DNA of 64,000 nt from Mortierella alpina (lineage: Eukaryota; Mortierellomycota; Mortierellomycetes; Mortierellales; Mortierellaceae): contig JANATF010000008.1 in the NCBI GenBank assembly GCA_029449245.1, forward strand, positions 248,001 to 312,000. Direction: 5' to 3'. Below are positions 1 through 12,414 of the stretch, one piece after another (positions within the stretch are counted from its first letter, which is position 1; each line of letters opens with the position of its first letter). The notes beneath the pieces are model-generated. The model worked only from the letters and a program-made list of their open reading frames with translations. It was not told the DNA's origin and made no database searches. The position numbers were made by a program, and so were the translations under genes.

Positions 1-1350
1 AGGACCGCGGCTCTGATAGCCGGCACCCGAGCCGTCGGACGTGCGTACGCTCTGCTGCTGCGGTGTTCCAGCGTGGTGATGGGCCCTGATATGAATGGGC
101 TTCGAGAATGTCTTCTTGGTCGAGCCTAAGGACATTGACCGGGTATGCAGCGAAGGGTTGGCTTCAGATTCAGAGTCGGACACAGCGCTACTGCGGACAC
201 TGTTGCCACGGCTGCTGTTGCTGCGGTTGGTGTTGCTACGAGCGCTGTTGTTGCAATGGTGGTCTGAGCTTGGGTACAGCTGCAGGTACGAGTAAGGTGG
301 GGCGGGCTGCTCCTGAAGCAAAGGCTGTTGTGTGAGTTGCTGCTGCTGCTTCTCCTCAGGCTTGTTGTCCAACGTAACAGTGGCAGAGAGCAGTTCTCGC
401 GAGGACACCCTGCGCGTACTCTTGGGTGGACGAACGAATGCAGAGTTGCTCCTCGAGATCATTGAGGCTGTGCGATTGTCGTCTCGAATCAGCATAGACC
501 CTCTCTTCATCTTCTCATAGTCCTGCAGAGGGTCATCCACGTACAACCGGCTTTGGCGACGCGGGTTGCGGAGCTTGTAGGATGCAGACATCACGGCCTG
601 GTGCAGTCTCGACGAGGGCTTGGGCGAAGGCGAAGGCGATGGGCTCAGAAGCTGCTGCTGCTCGGTCGAGTGAACGGACGCGTCGTCTAGGTCTGCAGTA
701 TGGGCATCCATCAGGTAGGACAGACGCCGACGCTCAACTTGGTCGTATTCATCTTGGAAGTAGTCGATGTAGGCACTGTTTCTGGAGTGATTCATGCCAC
801 TGTTTCTGGGATGGGCCTTCTCGGGCTTCTCGAGCAGCTTCACCTCGGGCTGAAAGGCCGACGGGTCCTTCTCTCGGCCATAGCCAGAGTTTCCACTCTC
901 TCCATCATCGCCAACGGGTCCCTTGCTCTGGATCTCAAAGGTGGGCACGGAGGAACCACCAAGAAGCTTGCTTTTGCGGCGCAAGACAAAGAGACTGACG
1001 ACGACAGCGACCACGCCCATGGTGATGGCCATGCCGACAATGACATACGTCTTGGAGGACGAAGTCTGGGCAACTGGGGGCTCCTCTGAACCGGCGGCAG
1101 GCACCAGCGAGATGGACGGGTGGGAAGGATCCCTGTCTCCTTCGAACTGGGCCACAGGCTGGACTATTGACGAGGGGAGGTCAACAAACGACATTCAGAG
1201 AAAAGCGTATCCATGATAAATCCTGTCTATTGTGCCTATCGATAAGCATACATAAGCAGGCTCGAACGGGGACTTACTAGAGAGCACTGATCGTGGCAGG
1301 ATGGCCATACTGGCCAGTATGGCCCATAGAAAGATGTGCAAATGGTGCAT
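1..1350 (-). CDS. Signal-peptide, single-pass membrane protein with long cytoplasmic tail (partial)
   Basis: Two exons are inferred: 1350-1278 and 1163 to beyond the left edge, with a 114-nt GTAAGT...AATAG intron and matching phase (1+2). Exon 1 is only 24 codons and encodes a typical secretory leader (MHHLHIFLWAILASMAIL). After cleavage about 35-40 residues would lie outside the cell. A strong membrane segment follows at about residues 63-85 (TYVIVGMAITMGVVAVVV), then an Arg/Lys stop-transfer stretch (RRKSK). The rest is a Ser/Asn/Gln-rich cytoplasmic tail with many basic-Ser sites. The C-terminus lies off the window. The alternative ATG at 1194 sits directly after an in-frame TGA and would give a protein without a leader, so the spliced start is preferred. 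The family is not recognised. The layout resembles fungal cell-surface sensors, and a second gene at 45267-48147 has the same layout. Confidence 0.6.
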
Positions 1351-3770
1351 CGCTTGGGATGTCGGTGTGTTTTTCTAGGACGCGGGAGTTTAGAGATGCT
1401 CTGGTGGGTGCCCGTGTTGAGCCTCCAAGTGCTGGATGTAGCGATGAGAAGGCTATAGGGCTCAGGCCAAGTCGAGAGGAGCTGTATGCCGAGTGCAGCT
1501 GATGTGCTTACGAAGAAGACGAAGAAGAGGACGAAGAAGAAAAAGAGGCTTTCCGGATGAGCGATGCTGGTGATGATGAAGATGAGGATGTGGATGGCGA
1601 TGACGGCGAGCCAAGGGTTGGATGCTTGGTGGTGAGAGCAGGAAATGCAGGTGAGCAGCAATCAAGAGTCGAGGTGGAAGATGGACAGGTGGAAACGGGA
1701 GATGAAGAGGATGAAGAGAGAGAAAAGGAGGAAAGGAAGCGAGACAGCAAGCCAGCCGATGCATGCACCACCATAAATATAATGCAATTTGCAGGAATTA
1801 GCCGCAATCTACCGCTGCACCGCTGCCGCAGGGGATCATCTTCAAACCGTTTTGAGTTTGAAATGCCAAATTGCCTCTCGGTAGCATTAAAGTGCCCTTT
1901 GGTGTCCTCTGCTCGATCTACTGTACTCTCGAAATGTACCATACCTCTCCTCCATCGTTTGGTGCGCTTTTGTTTTGTATCTGTTGTCCTCGGGTACGCG
2001 TTTATGACTACCCCTCGACCATCCTACTGCGCGGGGCAATCGGGCCGTACTGTAGTGTCTGAGAAATGGACGACACAGTCTGGGATACCCTTGACACGCT
2101 ATCTGCCCATCCCCTGTCCACCCCTCTCTCGTCACTCATCGTTGTGTATTTTGTTCTGGTTGGTTTCCTAGACTGGATGGCCTCTCGCCATCTCTCTCTC
2201 TCCCTCTCTCTCTGCAATGGCTCACCCCTCGTTTCCACGTTCGACGGGAGGGTGACTTTAGCTTGCCGTCATACATGTTGAGCTTGGCCACAGCTCTCAA
2301 GACGTCTGTGGTGAGAGCCGGTGAATTACAGGACGTGCTCTCCCTCTATTCCTTGCCCACATTCACCACTCGCTCTATCGCTGTCTCTGTCTCTCTCTCT
2401 CACTTTGGGCCTGCCTTTTTTTTTGTCTCTAGAGCCATGTATATAGATTATTTGTCTTCCTCCTAAAACCCTGCATGGACCACATCCGTGGCAATCGCAA
2501 GATATAAAATAAAAAAAAGTACCCTTTACCACGTTCGACGATGGTAGTCTAGCGGGTGGATCAGTCCACGGCATGTATGGCAGCCATACATGCGCAGTAC
2601 CGAGGCAGTCTCTCTGCTAAAGTAGACCCGCAATTATTACTGTGAGACCTCAATCTAGCACTCCACTTGCACTCAAAAAAAAAAAAAATAACAGGAGCCA
2701 AGAGACGCTACCAGGTTCTGATTACGAAATCCTTCATCATTTGGCAAAAACACTGTTCAACTGGGTGCAGTACAACTGTACAAAGGCAAGACAAATGAAT
2801 ACAAAACCCTCTTACAAAGAACGCTGCAGTACTCACTCAATAGTGCGATCCCATATTGATCTCCTCGTTATCGCGTTACCGCTGTCGGGGGTCAGCCAAA
2901 ACGACCTTCAGATCAGAGGTCCAAAGGGAAGACAAGAGAGAAAAAAAATCCAATCAATCGCGTTGAAACTCTGTAGCTCGCTGCCCCCCCCCCCCCTCAC
3001 ATATCTGATTGTTTATGCCGTTTCAAAATGGTGTGCACCCCCTCCTCTCTATCCCCCAAATGGTCAAGGTCAGCAAGCAGGGGGGGATAATTTATGCCAC
3101 GATAAATGTCGGGCGTACAAAAACAAAAACCTTGTTTGTTGTCTCCATGACTAGGGTGGGACTAATGGCTAGCGAAAACAAACTTCCGATCTTTGTTCAT
3201 ACTCTACTCTAGCACTCCATTTCTTTTGCGCATTAATTATGATGATTATGATTTGTCTCGTGCTTGCGCGAATTGTAGATTGGAACACTTCCAAGGTGTC
3301 TCTTAACTGGTTCATCTCCTCCTCCCCTCCTCCCCCTCCTTCCGAGCGCGCTCGCCTAAAGTGTAAGCGAGACAACGTCAGGGGACGCGCCCTCAGGGAC
3401 GTGTTTCTAAGTGGTGCGTTCAGAGAGACAGATCGTACGCAGAGGTGGCAACCATAGCAAGGATGAGTTATGGTGTTGCATAGAAAACGTTATTATTGAA
3501 AAGTATTGGGTATGTGTGAGTAGTGTTCATATCCTTATAGCCCCTCCTCCCTCCCGTCAGCCCTCTCTCTCTCTCTTTCTCTGTCATCGTTATAAGAAAA
3601 GATGCCAAGGTTCAACCCCTTCCAGAAGGAATGCTACAGATCTTATGCATGATCCCTATAGTCCGCGCCCTTGTCTCAAGAGAAATAATATGTTTCGTAT
3701 TGTGCTTCTTTCTTTTTTTCTTTTCTTTTCTTGCGTTGAAAATGTCGTCAAATGGGCAATGTCGTTTTTT
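1351..3770. other. Intergenic, no gene seen
   Basis: This is the 5' flank of the membrane-protein gene and the 3' flank of the septin. It contains CT/GA-rich runs (1500-1740 and 2190-2230), an A-rich run near 2676-2690, a poly-C run near 2984-2995 and scattered short frames with no recognisable protein. The acidic plus-strand frame near 1557-1790 is the antisense of the CT-rich 5' flank. Confidence 0.5.
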
Positions 3771-6353
3771 TTACTCCTCCCATGGTCCAGCAATGGGAGA
3801 CGAGGGTCCCACGGTCGGGATCGCTCCGTTGTTCCTCTGATGCGAGCCTCCTGCAGTACCATTCTTCAGGTGATGCTGAGGTTGCTGTGGTGGCTGTTGT
3901 CGTGGCTGTTGTTGCTGCTGCTGAAGTTGCCGAAGCTGCTGCTGTTGCTGGTGTGCAATATGCTGACTCTTGGTGCGAGCAAGGAGCTTTTCCGTGCGAT
4001 ACTTTTCGTAAAAGTATCCGTATGTAATCTCCTTGAGCTCCTGACGGTGGGACGAAAGCAGTGCAGAGCGAAGTCCATTCAGGTCGCAGTGCTGGCTGTC
4101 CATGCAGTTGAGGACGCCCCAGGGGAACTCGCGGCCTTGGATCAGCTTTCCGTCGCGGTCTCGAATCTCGACCCCATCCTCCTCCTGTGCAATAACTGTA
4201 AAGGGTGTCAAAGATTGCAGACGCGCCTTCTCTTCAAGGGTCTCTGGATCCCAGTCGTCTTCATCGTCCTCCTCCTCTTCTTCTTCTTCCTCCTCTTCCT
4301 CCTCATTTCCGCCAAGTTCTTCTGCCTCTTCGTCATCGCCAGGGCCCTGGCGACTGGCTCTCTTTCTGTGGTGCTCGCCATCGCCTTGCTGTTGCGCCAA
4401 CAGCCTCTGCGCCAACTTGGGGCTGAGAAACTGGAAAAAGTTGATCTGGTGCTGAGCTGCATCCTTGAGAATCGCCTGCTTCATCTTCTTGGTCTGCGTG
4501 CGAGTGAGCGTGTCGGCCCTGGAGATGACAGGAATCAGGTTGACACGGGTGCCAAGGCGCTTCAGGATCCGAATGTCGGCTTCGGAGAGGCCGGAAGTGC
4601 CAGAGTGGTCGATAAAATAGAGGCAGGCATGAATCTGATTGTCGGTGGCCTTGGGGTTTCTTCGGACTTTTCTCTCCTATGAAATTACAGGTGGTGTAAC
4701 ATTGCAATTAGCATCTCAATACAGAAGCAGACCTGAATTAGGTGCGTGTGCGGTGAACGAAATGCATGTGCGCGCACAGGCAATTTTTGAACACGATCGC
4801 AAAAAAAAAATAACGGTTTTCCATGGCGCTGGATGTTGGAGGGGGAGGGGGGTTCACTCTGTTGATTGGCAATCTTGTACTAAATCATGGTCAGTTGAGG
4901 GAGGATAAAAAAAGGCCTCTTACCTCTGCAAGTGTCAGATCGAATTGATACTCCAGGTACGCCAAGATCTCGTCGCAGTGAGCATCAATCACCTCATCGG
5001 TGCCCACAAATCCTGGCGTGTCGACCAGGGTCAGATTGATCTTGTCGTTTCCTTCGTCAATCTCCAAAAGTGTCTCGAACGAGTTCAGAGTGCGCTCCAA
5101 CTTTCCTGTAGCGTATCCTACAGAGTCCTTGTTTCCATTGGCTTTCGTGCCAATTCCGTTCTGAGTACTAGCGTTGGATTCCGCGGGCGACGTCGGACTC
5201 TTCTCAGAGCTTAGGTCCTCCGAGGCGCCAGAGTCCGAGGAGGCGAACTTTGCCATTGAAGCCTTGTTCTTGAGAGCCCCTCCCCTGGTACGCAACTTGA
5301 GAGTGCCAAACAAAGTTCGGATAAAGCTGGTCTTGCCTAGACCACTATTTCCTGCAACCATCAGGTTTAGCTCGGACACTGCATGGTGGTTGTCATGCAA
5401 TACGTAGCAAGTTCAAGATGCAACAGTAAAAAAATGAACAGAGAAGGGCCAACATCCCCCCATTATCATGTCGAGTAGTAAAAAAGTACAGCAACAGAGG
5501 GTACAACGTAATGCACATTGACACATCGCATCCCCAGGCACCATCAAAGATTTTTTTTGTTTCCCCGTTAGTGAGAACGAGAGCGATTAAAACAGTTGTT
5601 GGTTCAGAGCAATTCCCCGAGTTGTCACCCAATCGAAAAGAGAGCGCCCAAACCCAAGGAAAAAGGGTAGACAAGAGGGGAAAGGGGTCAGCAAGAGATA
5701 TTGTAGGAATGAGAGAGAGAAAAGCGAAAGAGAAAGAGAGAGCAAGAGATTGACATAGAGCGCGTGGAAGGTCGTTTTGTAATAACAAAGTGCGTGAGCA
5801 ATTAATAAACCCATAGTCCATAGCCCACACACCGAGTAAGCCCGACCATCAAAAGAAACCAACCCGTCATAGTGCAGGTCCCCGCACCAAGACAACCATC
5901 CATAACATCCATGTATCCATGCGCCATGGTCACATTTTTTTTTTGGTTCCAGGGTCGTGTCGAAGATGTTGTCAAAAGCCCGAAATGAAGAAGAGGACAG
6001 TCCAGAAACGTCCATGCCCATAGATGTCCGTCAATAGCAGCAGCAACGAGGCGCCGAAGCGTCAGAGTTCACGTTAATTCCATAGATAGAGCGAGAGAGA
6101 GAGAGATGGAGCGAGCGTGCGCGAGAAGGGAGGGGAGAGAAAGAGAGAGGAGAGACTTTCGTTAGGTACACTCGATATGCAGCCTTGCTGAGTTCCAGGA
6201 GCGCGTTGACAAAGTTCAGGGACAGGATAGACGAGGAGCAGTCTATTGGGCGGGGTAGGTGCCCTTGCACCCTTGCACCTCGCGTCTGTGGCAAGGCAGC
6301 CACGGACACGGCCTGTTCTTACCGAGGTTCTTGCGGCGCATTGCATAGGACAT
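3771..6353 (-). CDS. Septin GTPase
   Basis: Three exons are inferred: 6353-6323, 5378-4924 and 4676-3771 (463 codons, phases 1 and 0). Septins are GTP-binding filament proteins that build rings and scaffolds at septa, branch sites and tips. Exon 1 gives MSYAMRRKNL, a basic N-terminus typical of septins, spliced into VSELNLMVAGNSGLGKTS, which is the P-loop (G1). G3 is DTPG near residue 140. G4 reads SRAD where most septins have AKAD. The septin-unique element ends with a PWG...HCDLNGLR...YEKYRTEKL signature. Between G1 and G3 lies a Ser-rich insert, and exon 3 carries a long Glu run (about 12 Glu). The tail is Gln-rich rather than a clear coiled coil. Intron 1 is unusually long (944 nt) and intron 2 is 247 nt. 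Assignment to the septin family is firm; the subgroup is not. Confidence 0.9.
5379..6322 (-). other. Long first intron of the septin gene
   Basis: The donor is GTAAGAAC at 6322 and the acceptor is CATGCAG ending at 5379. The phase joins codon 11 correctly. The intron contains GA/CT-rich tracts around 5700-5760 and 6085-6165. No further exon with septin similarity was seen inside it. Confidence 0.6.
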
Positions 6354-7844
6354 TGCCAAGGGCTTGAGCGGTTGAGTGGTGTGGTCTTTGTCAGAGTGTG
6401 GGTGCTGGGATGGGGTGGATGGGATGCCTCGAAGATGATGAAGAGCCACAGTGGGGGATGAGCATAAACGTGACGGACGAGAGCTGCTGGATGGGGCGGA
6501 AGAGTGTCGGGGAGCGGAAGAGAGTAGGGACGGAGAGCGAGAGAGAGAGAAGGACAAGGAGAGAGATGGACGCCAGAGGAGTGGGAGATGGTGATGTGCA
6601 GCGAGAGATGGGAAAAGGAAAGACAAGAGAGACAAAGAGAGAAAGGCCTGACGGGTCAAGCAAGAAGGATAAAAAAAAAAAAAGCTTCTTGAGCTGGTTG
6701 CGGCTGCACCGACTACTGCTGCCTGCTGCTGCTGCACTGCTGCACTGCTGCTCACGCCTGCCCACTGTGTGCAGTGTGGTGATGCAGTGTGGTGACACCC
6801 TGGCGACCTCACACTCACACCCACACCCGCCCACGCAACACACACATCCCCGTCCTCATTCTCCTCCTTCCGCCTTTTCCACTTTGCCACTCTGCCCTGT
6901 CTTGGCCGTGTCTCGCCTTGCTTACTCCACCAGCCCACGCACGAACAGGCGTACGCATTCCCACATAGTACGTCCGCGAGGCTACCCTACCCTTGAGAGC
7001 CATCGCCTCCTGTACCCTCTTTCTCTCCCTCGCTCTTTCTCTTTTCTACTCTCTCTCTCTTTCTCTCTCGCGCCGCGCCCTCACTTCTCGCTCTTGCTTT
7101 TTTGGCCGCTCGACCGACCTGAAGCGCCAGCCTTGTCGCCAGAGGTGTACATACATACACTGAACATACCTTCCCCAGTGCTTTAAAAGTATCGCGCCCT
7201 CCATATTTTTTACTCTACTTCTGCTTTTCCCGCTCAGGATCAAGCTACCTGTTACAACTTCCCTGCCAGCCAACCTTCTTTTCGGCCCGCCGCTTGGGTC
7301 GACCGAGAACATCCAGTTCGCGTCCGTTAAAAAACAACTGGGAGTGCATATGATCGCTTGTTGTTGTGTTTGATGGAGCCAAAAGGCTCGCAACGACCCA
7401 AAAAATAATGATAATAATAGTAATCAGTATGCAAACGCTTGAACACTAGGCGGCTCTGTGTGCTTCTACGGCTGCTGCAGTCCCTTTTCAGAATCGAGAT
7501 TGAAGGGACGATATAGGCTACTAGTCCCTGTACTTTAACCAAGAGCCTTAGCTAAGATGTCAGCCCTGGATACACTTACTGTGCCAGTAGAGGAGGGAGG
7601 GGATAGGGAGCAATCTAATTGCTCAGGCATGCTGGATGAGCGCAGCGTTTTTGTTTTTCCTCCCCCTTCCACCTTCCCCTTGCGCTTATTCCTCTACCCC
7701 TGCTCCGAAAAAGAGGATAGGACGTTGCTGCAATTTTATGAAGTTATATTCCCGTGCAAGAGCGCACGGATGACAATCTTGTGTACAAGTATACCAAAAG
7801 GGGATACATTTAGCTTGTAATAACAAATATCCTCCGGCCGGGGT
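6354..7844. other. Intergenic: septin 5' flank and transcription-factor 3' flank
   Basis: This stretch has GA/CT-rich runs (6530-6660 and 7020-7080), a poly-A run near 6670-6682 and GTG-rich sequence near 6770-6800. No supported gene was found. The longest open frames here (6398-7186 plus, 6243-6938 minus) are low-complexity readings of each other. Confidence 0.5.
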
Positions 7845-10800
7845 CTACATCCAAAGTGGGCTTGCTCCAACCTGGCTCGGTACCGTCTCGGTCGCAGCAG
7901 GGTGGATGCCGGTGCTGCCATGAGCACACGACATGGTTGGATCCGTCGCTGAGAAATCCACCCAGAACTGCGTGGGATCATATCCTGTGGTTGCTCCAGA
8001 GGTCATAATGCCACTCATCGGAAGCTCCTGATAATTCATCTTGCTTTGAGCCTCCATCGTCATCACTGCCATCGTCATGGTCATGGGCATGCTAACGTGA
8101 CCATGCTGCCCTGGCTGAAGATAATGCTGATGCTGTTGGTGCTGTTGCTGCTGCAACAATTGCATGGCATGGCGGTGACTGGGAATGACAGGCGCTGCCA
8201 TCGTAGGGGGTGGACCAAACTGCGGATTCATAGCTGTCGTAACAGCTGCTGCTGCTGCTACCGATGCCGCCGCCGCTGCGGAAGCATTGTGTTCCTTCAA
8301 TTCCATTTCTTGCTGTTGCCGCTGTTGTTGCCGCTGCAGTTGCTGTCGAAGCAATTGCTGTTGCTGATGCTGCTGCTGATGCTGCTGCTTTCCAAGTGTT
8401 TGAGGGTCACTTTCAACCTTGGACTCCACCTTAACGGCGCCTGCGCCAAAGGTCTGCATTTGCTGGTACATGCGATGTTGCTGCTGAATCTTGAGTTGCT
8501 GCTGCTTCTGCTGCTCCTTCATGTCCACAACTTGCTGCTGCATGCGCTGTTGTTGCTGCAGTTGTTGTTGATCATTGTCAAACACATACGATGGCGGTAA
8601 TGGGCGAGCTGTGGGCTCTATTGTCGACTGAACCGAGTGTGTAGAGATTGAGGACGCAAGCTGGGCAAATGTCCCAGGATATTCCCCAAACGAATCCAAG
8701 GGTGTGGATGGACTAGTCATCGACGTGCCGGTTTCAAGTGCGCGCTTCTTTCCTCGATTTGCTTGGCCATCCGTGGGCTCCTGTGAGTTACCAATACGCT
8801 CTTGTTGGCAATATTCCGAGGTCTCCTGAACATGATTGTTGGATTCTTCCTCTGCCGCTGCATTTGAAGTTGTGGCCAGGAACTGCTCCAAGATCTAGCC
8901 AAATGACGTCGGGCGAATGTGCAAAGAAGGTTAGTTTCTCAGGCTGAGACGTGCAAATTTGCACAAACATCCTTAAAAAGCTCATCTAATATCAACGTTT
9001 CTGAGCGCTCCTATTTCCGATATTTTACCTTGATGCCCTCGGCCACGCCTCCAGAGTAGGCTGTGTATACCGAAAAGCCTTCCAGCACACGGATAGTCCG
9101 CCTGAAGTATTCCATGGCTGCCTCGGAACCTCGTTTGTCATAAACAGCATTCATCGCATGGATCACTCCTGCCTGCAAGAGCGCGTAGACTGCAAATCGG
9201 TTCACCACATAAGAGCAATGTTCCATATCGAGACCCTGGGCAATATCGGTAATGGCACGCCCAGACCCTGTACAAATCGTGTTGGACTGAGCGGCTGCAG
9301 GGGACCCAGCCGCACCAACGATGTAGGGTCGATGCAGGAGAATCAGGGTCGTGTTGTACACAATGTACAGATACGATGGGTATATCTCCTCCTTGCCAAG
9401 GCCGGCCACACCATTAGCATCCGAAAAGGTGGACTGCTGCCGAGGTGATCTCATCGGGGATCCCGGGGACAGCCTTCGCACTCCTGTAAAATTGGGGTTT
9501 TGCCATCGCATATCTGGCGCGAGGTTGCTGAGCCAGGAAGTCAGAGATCCCTCAATATACGACACCATCGAGTCGTGTCCACCAAATTGAGGGGGCAGTG
9601 ATTGGGTCGAGTATGAATGTTGCAGCACAGTGCCCAGGATCTATTTGGGAGGCAAGGAGGTCGAAGCAACAGTAAAAATGAGTTTTACCAATGTCATGTC
9701 ATGAGACATTTGCAAGATGTCCTTTGGGTACTGTTACAACGTATGGCCACTAGAATTACCTTGACCAGTCGAACCATGCAAATAAATCCACGTAGCTCAA
9801 TCGACGATGAGCCAAAGGTCGCCGGCAGCTCCACGTCGCTTTCCTTGCCGTGCATTAGCAGACCCAGACCCAGCCACGCCGAGAAGAGATGATCCTGCAT
9901 GGAATATAAGAAAGGAATGGAGTGAGCTGAGGGAGCGCAAGCAGCATTGAAAAAAGCACAACCCGACAAAGTGAGGTTATTGCAAAAGAACATATCTATC
10001 CCGTCATCAGAGTCGTAACAAAAAGTCTTACCAATATGAACATGGACCACCAAAGGTAGCGGAGGGCATCTGCCTCAGGTGCAAAGGCCATTTCGGGATC
10101 GCGATTGAGGCCCAGCTCGTGGGCCATGCGGATGGCCATGGCGAGGTAGCTGCTGCTGCGCGTGGCTCGCCACTCGCCTTGGTGGTGGAACTGAGACATG
10201 AGGCACAGCGCCTGCACTGTGCTCACGCGTGGTACATCCATAAAGTCGTCGAGCAGCAGCCTTGCTGCATCAAAGAACCCTTGGCTCAGCGCCGACGCCT
10301 TATGCGCTGTCTCTATGGTCTGCTTGTCATCAGTGGGAATCTTGGATGCAATCGCAAGAAGCGCGTTGAGGAGGAGAGGCGAGAGGGGTGCGCTGGGATG
10401 CAGGAGATGTTCCTTGTGCGCCTGTACATCGTGCTGCTGCTGTTTCTGATTGGCCTCGGGTGGAGAGACTCCTGCGTTAGATGCTGCGAGTTGGCAGAGC
10501 TGACAGGACGCTTGTTGCCACTGCCTCATGAACGTGGGGCGGTCGACGATAGGAAGGTGGGTATTAAAGTGACTAAAGAAATTGTTGAAGAGCAGCAGGG
10601 TGGTGTCTGGTGAGGTCGTCAGTGGAAAGGAACGTGCTAGTGTCGGTAGTGCAGGCTCTAGGCTTTGCGAGGAGAACTGCAGGTAGTTGCGGCCGTACTG
10701 GTGGGATTGCTCGGGAGTCAGCCATGGGAACGGAACGGTTGTGCGGACAGAGGTCGTGCCCATGTTGTCAAACATACTGGTCAGCGCAGCCATGTCCGCA

Positions 10801-11381
10801 TGGGAATTCTGCTGCTGCTGCTGCTCATGCAGCTGGCTGTTTTGCGAGAATGGGAGCAGGGTGGTCAGGGATCGGTTTCGCGAGACAAGCGGTGAATGGC
10901 GTCCAAGCGTCGAGAAAGCGACCGAGCCAGAGCGCGCATTGGACGAGATGTTGGGGGTGCTGGAACGTGTTGGCCACAGTGCCGGTGATGAAGGCTGTTT
11001 CTTGACATGGGCCAGATCAAACGAGTCGACGCTGGCCTGGTCGTCGTCCTCATTGTTGTCCTCGTTGTCCGAATGCGACGGCGTGTTCCTGTAGCTGCTG
11101 TTCTGAGGCACAAGCACTGTCTTCTTCTTGACGATGCCGGCCAGCATGTTTTCAATCTTGCCCAGCCTGTCCTCAATCACCTCCACATACCCCTTGGGCG
11201 GGCCCCGCTTTGTGTTGCTGGATGTGTATACACACTGAGTCTTTGCAGCCTTGCAACCGCCACATCCATCAGGAACGCCGTCGCACTTGACTCTGCGCCG
11301 CCTGCAGTTGTCGCATGCTTTTGTGATTTTGGATCTCTTTGAGTTGCTGTTGAAGTCCAGCAGCATGGGGGAGCTGAACAT
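7845..11381 (-). CDS. Zn(II)2Cys6 fungal transcription factor (1048 aa)
   Basis: Four exons are inferred: 11381-10032, 9894-9760, 9640-9029 and 8894-7845, all joined in phase 0. The N-terminus has the binuclear zinc cluster: Cys at 23, 26, 33, 40, 43 and 50 (C-x2-C-x6-C-x6-C-x2-C-x6-C), with the basic CRRRRVKC segment. A linker and dimerisation helix follow (GPPKGYVEVIEDRLGKIENM), as in XlnR/Xyr1-like and many Mucoromycota regulators. The central part is the fungal-specific transcription factor domain (YLWWSMFIL joined to DHLFSAWLG...ELPATFG), about residues 290-560. The last exon encodes a Gln-rich C-terminus (350 codons), probably an activation domain. It binds DNA in the nucleus; the regulated pathway cannot be told from sequence alone. 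Confidence 0.9.
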
Positions 11382-12414
11382 GGTGGATTAAGCTCTCACC
11401 GAGTGGATGTCGAGTCGGTTATTGTGGCGGGTAGGAGAGGATGAACCCAAGGAGGAATCCCAAGAAAAGGTGAACAGAGGAGACGGAAGAGAAGGGAGAG
11501 AGAAAGGGGGCGGCAGAAAGACCCTAGCAGGAAGAGGCGCGGATGGACAGTTCGCCAAGGGTGGATGGTGAAGTGCACTGGGCGAGAGACAGAGAGAGAT
11601 GATCCGATGCAGAGAAAGAGAAGGAGAAGGAGGAGAAGGACAGGCGGTGGGGATGGGTGGAGGGGCAAACAGCAAGAAACAAGCCAGTGAAGAGAAAAGG
11701 AGAGCAGTGACCAGAAGAGAGATGGTTGTCCCAGGTGTTGCCCAGGTGTGTGTTGTTTGTTTGCGCAAACACAATCACGCTAACAAGAAAAAGTGTGTGA
11801 AAAAACAAAAGAGGGTTTGTGATAATGCGCCTCAATCTGCCCACCCCCGGGTCAAGCAGACCTGGAGTACAGCGGCAACAACGAGTCTTGCACATGTACC
11901 TGTGCTTGTACAGCCAAGGACCCAGATGCCGCAGAGCTGGAGACGCTCATTACTGTACTTGTATATACATGTACATGGACTGTATCAGTGCCGGCACACG
12001 CAGGTCGCTTATTTCAGATTTCACTCATCGCCAACGATACGTACACCCGTGTTTATGAGGACCGGGTACAGCATGCGGACTCAAAGCAATATATGCCTCT
12101 CGTGCTGAGTGCTGCAGAGAGCAGAGTGTTCCCAGAGACAGAAGGAGATTGTTCACGCGAGCAATTATCGACCACTGTGGGTAGAGTGTCCATCATGCTA
12201 CAGTGCGCACCAAAGTCCTATTGCCGCCTATGCACGAAGAGTATGCGGACTGCAGACTGCGGAGGAGTTCGTCAACACGAGAGCCTTGAAATGAATGCTG
12301 ATAAAGGACCCTGCCTGGGTGTCTCATCCCTCCGGCGCAACGGCTGCATTTTATCACAGGAGCGCACACAATAGTCTATTTCCCTCTCCTTTTAGTAGTA
12401 GCGTGGCGTTGAGA
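11382..12414. other. Intergenic, no gene seen
   Basis: This is the 5' flank of the Zn2Cys6 gene (GA-rich on plus, CT-rich on minus, 11460-11720) and the 3' flank of the hydrolase. Around 11890-11990 there are several TGTAC/GTACA-containing palindromic hexamers. No coding signal was found. Confidence 0.5.

Noticed and set aside
1557-2171. Acidic plus-strand frame
   Set aside because: It is antisense to the CT-rich 5' flank of the left-edge gene. It has repetitive Glu/Asp content and no conserved segment.
6398-7186. 262-codon plus-strand frame
   Set aside because: It is low-complexity Arg/Glu then Ser/Leu/His content derived from GA- and CT-repeats. It lies in the septin/transcription-factor intergenic region.
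8046-8600. Leu/Cys-rich plus-strand open frame
   Set aside because: It is the antisense of the Gln-rich last exon of the Zn2Cys6 gene. Similar shadows lie at 3411-4682, 20860-21201, 32326-32547, 37480-37849 and 39409-40054.
12190-12300. Possible tRNA-like stretch
   Set aside because: No cloverleaf with conserved box A and box B could be built, and no tRNA was supported elsewhere in the window.
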